A stretch of 64,000 bases of DNA from Bacillus pseudomycoides (lineage in GTDB: Bacteria; Bacillota; Bacilli; Bacillales; Bacillaceae_G): contig NZ_CP064266.1 in assembly GCF_022811845.1 (NCBI RefSeq), positions 620,001 to 684,000 of the forward strand, given 5' to 3'. Both the position numbers and the translations under genes were made by a program. Positions 59,928 to 64,000 of this stretch are shown here, piece by piece. Within the stretch, counting starts at the first letter, position 1; each line of letters begins with the position of its first letter. The notes beneath the pieces were generated by a model that worked only from the letters and a program-made list of their open reading frames with translations, made no database searches and was not told the origin of the DNA.

Positions 59928-60791
59928 TTACACTTCACTTGATACATTTTCCTCTTTTCGTTCCACCTTCTCAACCATATTCCCTTCCTCATCCCACTTC
60001 ACAGCGCGATAATAGGCATCATGATAAAAAGTAAACCATGCTTTCTTTTCTGTGCCATACTTCATCCATTTTTGCTTATGTTCAATTGAAGTCATTGGAT
60101 AATCATCATATGCCATCACCCATAATACGTTTTGATGAGCATGCGTTGGCAAGAGATCCGCTAAATGAAGCATCGTTTCTCCCTTACTTTCAAGAACAAT
60201 TACAGCATGACCATCACTATGCCCTCCTGTATGTACCATTCTGACTTCATCTGAAATTTGTATTTCGTCTTTGAAAGTGACAATTTGCTCTACAATTGGC
60301 TCCCAATTTTCTTTCCAATATGTATTACGAGAGCGGATATTAGGGTTTCTCATTTCATTCCATTCTATTTCTGATACATACACTTTTGCATTTGGAAACG
60401 TCGGAACAAGCTCACCATCTTCCGATTTTGTTAATCCTGATGCATGATCAAAATGAAGGTGTGTCATTAATACATAATGAATATCTTCAGCTGTTAGACC
60501 GCGCTCCGCTAGAGAATGTTCAACTGACGATTCTTCTGTTATCCCTTGATTCCGCTTCATTTTTTCATTCATTTTATTATTTCCAATTCCTGAATCAATG
60601 AGCATATTTCCTTCTTTCGTTTGTACAAGCAATGGGTCTGTCCGTAAATAAATATGATTTGTATCATTATGTTTATATTTGCGTGACCATAAGATTTTTG
60701 GTACGACACCAAACATCGCTCCCCCATCTAAATGAGTGTTCCCTCCGCGGAGCCATGTCACTTTTATTTCTCCGATTTTTAAAGATTCCAT
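59928..60791 (-). CDS. ytnP: YtnP-type metallo-beta-lactamase-fold lactonase
   Basis: A 287-residue MBL-fold hydrolase with the zinc motif LMTHLHFDHASG (about residues 108-119), GGHSDGHAV (His) and HLADLLPTHAHQN (Asp/His). B. subtilis YtnP sits at the same place, next to trmB, and was reported to hydrolyse N-acyl homoserine lactones and to block Streptomyces signalling. It is distinct from the AiiA lactonase of the cereus group. A hairpin (GTGGAGGG/CCCTCCAC, 59889-59909) follows the gene, without a close U-tract. Confidence 0.88.
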   Translation of the reverse strand: MESLKIGEIKVTWLRGGNTHLDGGAMFGVVPKILWSRKYKHNDTNHIYLRTDPLLVQTKEGNMLIDSGIGNNKMNEKMKRNQGITEESSVEHSLAERGLTAEDIHYVLMTHLHFDHASGLTKSEDGELVPTFPNAKVYVSEIEWNEMRNPNIRSRNTYWKENWEPIVEQIVTFKDEIQISDEVRMVHTGGHSDGHAVIVLESKGETMLHLADLLPTHAHQNVLWVMAYDDYPMTSIEHKQKWMKYGTEKKAWFTFYHDAYYRAVKWDEEGNMVEKVERKEENVSSEV

Positions 60792-60850
60792 TCCACATTC
60801 CCCCTTTTTTCATTTTAATTTTAACACAAAATTCAGATTTTTTTCTGTAT

Positions 60851-60880
60851 AAAAAACCTGCGCATTACTGCGCAGGTTCT
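60851..60880 (-). terminator. trmB terminator with the stop codon in its loop
   Basis: AACCTGCGCA (60855-60864) pairs perfectly with TGCGCAGGTT (60869-60878). The loop TTAC contains the trmB stop (60865-60867). A6 on the plus strand gives the U-tract. Confidence 0.92.
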
Positions 60881-61518
60881 ATACGATATTTCGCTTCAAC
60901 ACGATAAATACGGTGTCCTTTATTTGAGAACTTCTCTTCGTATTCTGTCATAATGTTACCTTCGAAATCACTATTATGAAGATCTAAGCTAAGGAATGTG
61001 AGTAACATACCATATTCAGCCATACTCATAAGAGAGTATTCAAATAAACCTTGGTTATCGGTTTTAAAATGAATTTCTCCACCCGTTACTAACACTTCTT
61101 CATAATTACGTAAAAATGTTTTATATGTTAAACGACGCTTCGCATGACGATTTTTCGGCCATGGATCTGAGAAATTTAAATACACACGGTCAATTTCGCC
61201 TTTTGCAAAGAACACTGTTAAATCTTCAGCATCTTTATTAATTAATTTTAAGTTTGGTACTTCTTCTTCAATTAACTTATCAAGCGCATCTACGATAACA
61301 CTTGTAAATTTTTCAATTCCGATATAATTAATATGCGGATTCGCTTTTGCCATCTCATAAACGAAGCGACCACGACCTGTACCTACTTCAATATGAATTG
61401 GATTATCATTCCCAAACACTTCTTGCCAATTGCCGCGACGCTCCTCTGGATTTCCGATTACAAACTGTGAGTACTCATTGATTCGATCCATTGCATATGG
61501 TTTATGTCTTAAACGCAT
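60865..61518 (-). CDS. trmB: tRNA (guanine-N7-)-methyltransferase TrmB
   Basis: A 217-residue SAM-dependent enzyme that makes m7G46 in the tRNA variable loop. The SAM motif IHIEVGTGRGRFVYEMAK (about residues 41-58), YIGIEKFTSVIVDAL, and the family block LNFSDPWPKNRHAKRRLTYKTFL (about 113-135) are clear. The gene position between ytnP and ytzH/ytmP agrees with B. subtilis. AAAGAGAGGGAG precedes the ATG. Confidence 0.97.
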   Translation of the reverse strand: MRLRHKPYAMDRINEYSQFVIGNPEERRGNWQEVFGNDNPIHIEVGTGRGRFVYEMAKANPHINYIGIEKFTSVIVDALDKLIEEEVPNLKLINKDAEDLTVFFAKGEIDRVYLNFSDPWPKNRHAKRRLTYKTFLRNYEEVLVTGGEIHFKTDNQGLFEYSLMSMAEYGMLLTFLSLDLHNSDFEGNIMTEYEEKFSNKGHRIYRVEAKYRIEPAQ

Positions 61519-61799
61519 TGATGTCTCCCTCTCTTTACCAGACTATTTTTAGAAGGTTTATTCCTTCTTTCTTTTTTTACTCAATCTATCAAACAAAAAA
61601 CCAAGTACGTACGAGCACTCGGTCCGTTTCTTTCAAGTATAAGGTGTACCATTTTGATGCAAACTACAAAGAGCATAGAACGAAACTTTCATTCCTGTAG
61701 AAATGTTTCGTTAGACACTGACTAACTACTCTCCATGACGAAACAGAAAATTTCTCTTACTTGTTCAAATTGAACAACAATCGAAAGGATGATTCAATC

Positions 61800-62078
61800 A
61801 TGCCGATTAATCAACAACATCAATTACAAATCTTAAAAGATATTTTAATCAATCACCAAAGTGATTGCTGTGGAACGGTTTCTGAGTGCGAGCAATTAGA
61901 ACGGCTCATTCAATCATTGCTTGCAAATGATACTATACACAGCGACGTGAAAGCAATGCTAAATGATGTATATTATTATAGTCAATCGGGTAAATATTCT
62001 TCTGACTTGGACAATCATATTTCCAATAATCAAGAACAACTCACCGAGTGGATTGCTGGAATGGATAGTTTTTCTTAA
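61800..62078 (+). CDS. ytzH: YtzH-like protein
   Basis: A 92-residue acidic cytoplasmic protein (MPINQQHQLQILKDILINHQ at the start), the YtzH family of unknown function. It has a CC pair in QSDCCGTVSECEQLERL (about residues 24-40) and otherwise looks helical. The start at 61800 is chosen for GAAAGGATG upstream, giving the usual length; the frame opens at 61761. It converges on ytmP, with only 3 bp between the stop codons. Confidence 0.88.
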   Translation: MPINQQHQLQILKDILINHQSDCCGTVSECEQLERLIQSLLANDTIHSDVKAMLNDVYYYSQSGKYSSDLDNHISNNQEQLTEWIAGMDSFS

Positions 62079-62081
62079 CCT

Positions 62082-62879
62082 TTACTCCATGGCAAGTAGT
62101 TGCTGTAAATATTGATGCCAATATTCAGCTTCTGCTTGCTGTTTTTTTGCTGTATCCCATTGAACAGATAAGATGGTTTGTGCCACTACATACCATTTCA
62201 TACGCTGAAGCAATGATTCATTCATTGTAATCCCATAATAAGATAACCATTCGTTCCATTGATGGCGAGGGACATACCAATATAATAACATGCCAAGATC
62301 AAGGGCAGGATCCGCAATAACAGCCCCATCCCAGTCAATTAAAAATAATTCATCTTCATCCGATAATAACCAATTGTTATGATTGACATCACAGTGGCAT
62401 ACGACAAACTCATCATATTCAATATCCTTTAATGAACTTTTTAAATATTGAAGCCCCGCCTGGATGGTTTTATCTGTTTTTATCTCTCCTCTTAAAACAA
62501 AATACAATTGCTGCAATAGCTCTTGTGCATGAATGGGCTGTTTTCCAAGCCTTTGTATCATCTGTACAAGCGCTTTAGAAGAATGTATTTTCTTTAAAAG
62601 CTTCGCAACACGCTCTAATTTCATATCTTCTGGCTCTAGCTTCTGCCCGGGAAGCCATTTTTGAGCTGAAATTACATCACCGTTCGTTACCCTTCTTGTC
62701 CAAAGTAATTTTGGAACAATTCCCTCTGCTGACAATACCGCTAAAAAGGGCGATGTATTCCTCTTTAAAAATAGCTTTTGTTGTCCATTTTGCGCAATAT
62801 ATGCATCGCCCGTTGCCCCACCAGCTGGTATAAGACTCCACTCTTTTCCTAATAATTGTTCCAACCATTCCATATCCAT
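62082..62879 (-). CDS. ytmP: YtmP, aminoglycoside/choline-kinase-fold phosphotransferase
   Basis: A 265-residue APH/choline-kinase-like protein. The catalytic loop reads VVCHCDVNHNNWLL (about residues 160-173), and the metal-binding aspartate is in FLIDWDGAVIADPALDL. The N-terminal PAGGATGDAYIAQ resembles a nucleotide-binding loop and LFLKRNTSP carries the likely ATP lysine. The substrate is unknown; members act on choline, ethanolamine or other small hydroxyl compounds. The first ATG is used, and the one two codons later is equally possible. Confidence 0.9.
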   Translation of the reverse strand: MDMEWLEQLLGKEWSLIPAGGATGDAYIAQNGQQKLFLKRNTSPFLAVLSAEGIVPKLLWTRRVTNGDVISAQKWLPGQKLEPEDMKLERVAKLLKKIHSSKALVQMIQRLGKQPIHAQELLQQLYFVLRGEIKTDKTIQAGLQYLKSSLKDIEYDEFVVCHCDVNHNNWLLSDEDELFLIDWDGAVIADPALDLGMLLYWYVPRHQWNEWLSYYGITMNESLLQRMKWYVVAQTILSVQWDTAKKQQAEAEYWHQYLQQLLAME

Positions 62880-62919
62880 TACCCGTTAACAAATCCTTAT
62901 CTTTTATAGTTATGAAAAG

Positions 62920-62952
62920 AAAAACCGCAACACATTTTGAACATGTTGTGGA
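62920..62952 (-). terminator. Hairpin upstream of ytmP
   Basis: CCACAACATG and TGTGTTGCGG form an imperfect stem on the minus strand followed by T5. It probably ends transcription coming from the pullulanase side. Confidence 0.65.
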
Positions 62953-62990
62953 TTCATATGAAAACGCCCACCACTTAGCTCCTTTAGATC

Positions 62991-63341
62991 TTAAAGCGAG
63001 GGTTTCTCGTGTATCTTCTCGAACAGATGTCTAACACGAGCAGAGTTGACACAGTTTCCCAATGGTACAACCCCTTTATTCCATTGGCAAACGCCTTTGG
63101 AACTACTTTTTTAATATATTCTACAACGGCAATTACAATCAATTCATCTTCGTCCTCAAAGACATGCTGAGCATAGCCCCTGAGGACGGTATCTTCTTGC
63201 TTGTTTTTTGATATAAAACTTGGCATAGGCCAAGAAATCAGGACAAATGATCTGTCCATTCTTTTATATTTTACAAAACCAATCATGCAATGACAACTTA
63301 TCGAAATCGTCACCTTTGTCAATTCTACATTTATTACATTC
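62991..63341 (-). pseudogene. Decayed unidentified gene, three frames
   Basis: Protein-like sequence jumps between frames on the minus strand. ECNKCRIDKGDDF and SLHDWFCKI run to an in-frame TAA, then KNGQIICPDFLAYAKFYIKK (frame 1, about 63341-63197). GYAQHVFEDEDELIVIAVV and EYIKKVVPKAFAN follow in a second frame (about 63185-63075). KGVVPLGNCVNSARVRHLFEK and IHEKPSL end in a third frame at TAA 62991-62993. At least one stop and two frameshifts are needed. A CxxC and other cysteines at the N-terminus suggest a zinc ribbon. I do not recognise the family. The single long frame 62984-63322 mixes these pieces. Confidence 0.55.
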
Positions 63342-63362
63342 TCATCGTCAAGTAGCGATTTG

Positions 63363-64000
63363 TCACATTATCGCCAATATATACGAGCTAATTGGAGCCA
63401 TTTGGAATTGCCTTCCTTGAAATGAGGAAATCGGCTGTATATTTGCTTGTGCACTATCTGCTAATATGTGCCACATTTCATGTTTTGGCAGTGAAATCGT
63501 CTCTAATTGCAAACCGTTATGAAACAAAACAACAATTTCCTTCCAGGGACCGAATTCTTCTACATGTTGTAAATGATAGGCAACAACAGTAGGAGGCGCT
63601 TGTAAAAATGTCATATGCTTTTTTATAAGATGAGCCGCTTGAAAACGAAATGCTCTATGTGCCTTACGAATTGCAATTAACCCTTGTATATAAGCGGCCG
63701 TTTCCATTTCTTTCTCTTTTTGATCCCAATCAAGCTGATTAATTTCATCAAGCGCATTGTAACTATTTTCATTTCCTTTCTTAGAACGGTAAAACTCTTG
63801 TCCTGCATGTAAAAACGGAATCCCTTGTGAGAACAATGTCATTGCTGTCGCTAATCGATGACGCCTTTTTTGTATATCTTCCGCTTCCTGATTGCTACGC
63901 ACGAGTTTATCCCACATCGTCATATTGTCATGACATTCTACATAGTTGATACTTTGAATAGGCTCTAAAAACAACCCTTCTCCTTTTTCATTTACAAGAC
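63363..64000 (-). CDS. pulA: Type I pullulanase, C-terminal part (cut by window edge)
   Basis: The frame is open to the right edge, so the N-terminal two thirds of the protein lie outside. Visible are NYVECHDNMTMWDKL and RHRLATAMTLFSQGIPFLHAGQEFYRSKKGNENSYNALDEINQLDW, typical of the GH13 barrel end of type I pullulanases, followed by the C-terminal beta domain. The enzyme hydrolyses alpha-1,6 links in pullulan, starch or glycogen. B. subtilis amyX is at the same place. The stop at 63363 is normal. Confidence 0.93.
   Translation of the reverse strand, partial: LVNEKGEGLFLEPIQSINYVECHDNMTMWDKLVRSNQEAEDIQKRRHRLATAMTLFSQGIPFLHAGQEFYRSKKGNENSYNALDEINQLDWDQKEKEMETAAYIQGLIAIRKAHRAFRFQAAHLIKKHMTFLQAPPTVVAYHLQHVEEFGPWKEIVVLFHNGLQLETISLPKHEMWHILADSAQANIQPISSFQGRQFQMAPISSYILAIM

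Overview
The window is a 64 kb stretch of low-GC Bacillus chromosome, most likely from the Bacillus cereus group. Two observations support this. The gene order follows the B. subtilis ackA-ytxK-tpx-ytfJ-ytfI-nadK-ytcJ-ytcI-ssp-thiI-nifZ-ezrA ... refZ-ytsP-rpsD-tyrS-acsA-acuABC ... ccpA-aroA-ytxJ-ytxG ... murC-sftA ... ytpR-ytpQ-ytpP ... ytoP-ytzB ... ytnP-trmB-ytzH-ytmP-pullulanase backbone. The protein sequences, the cereus-type additions (MegL, a beta-oxidation operon, a nicotinate phosphoribosyltransferase, SUKH and PH-domain proteins) and the intergenic repeats point to the cereus group. Most of the window is vertically inherited core genome. I see no prophage, IS transposase, CRISPR array, tRNA or rRNA.

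Layout: 0-10 kb holds acetate kinase, thiol peroxidase, the GerW (YtfJ) sporulation protein, NAD kinase, a YtcJ amidohydrolase, an acyl-CoA synthetase and an alpha/beta SASP. 10-21 kb holds the sulfur-transfer pair thiI/nifZ, division genes ezrA and refZ, a broken EamA transporter, free-Met-sulfoxide reductase, methionine gamma-lyase, rpsD with its S4 leader, and tyrS with a tyrosine T-box. 21-28 kb has an acetyltransferase, a frameshifted GNAT gene, and acsA divergent from acuABC. 28-37 kb is an accessory patch with several damaged genes: a lipoprotein with an in-frame stop, a histidine kinase with an altered G2 box, an ankyrin lipoprotein lacking a normal start codon, a frameshifted DUF4288 gene and a truncated DUF5412 gene. 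mscL, ccpA and aroA lie in the same patch. 37-54 kb has ytxGJ, an M29 aminopeptidase, a MerR/EamA pair, murC, the repeat-rich DNA translocase SftA, a cell-wall amidase lipoprotein and the ytpPQR genes. 54-64 kb has a four-gene fatty-acid degradation operon, a YtnP-type lactonase, trmB, ytzH, ytmP, a decayed ORF and the 3' end of a pullulanase gene.

A regulatory theme links several parts. CcpA is encoded here, and cre-like sites sit beside ackA, acsA and megL. CodY-like boxes precede two acyl-CoA synthetase genes. AcsA activity is further set by the AcuA acetyltransferase and AcuC deacetylase next door. Acetate production, acetate re-use and methionine breakdown therefore appear to be tied to carbon and branched-chain amino acid status.

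The most unusual features are not a new enzyme system. They are (i) the density of gene lesions for 64 kb of core chromosome, (ii) the 12-copy 36-bp and 7-copy 42-bp repeats inside sftA, (iii) several families of short intergenic repeats, and (iv) a terminator-shaped hairpin in the ccpA leader. All function assignments are from recognising sequence families by eye. No database search was run.
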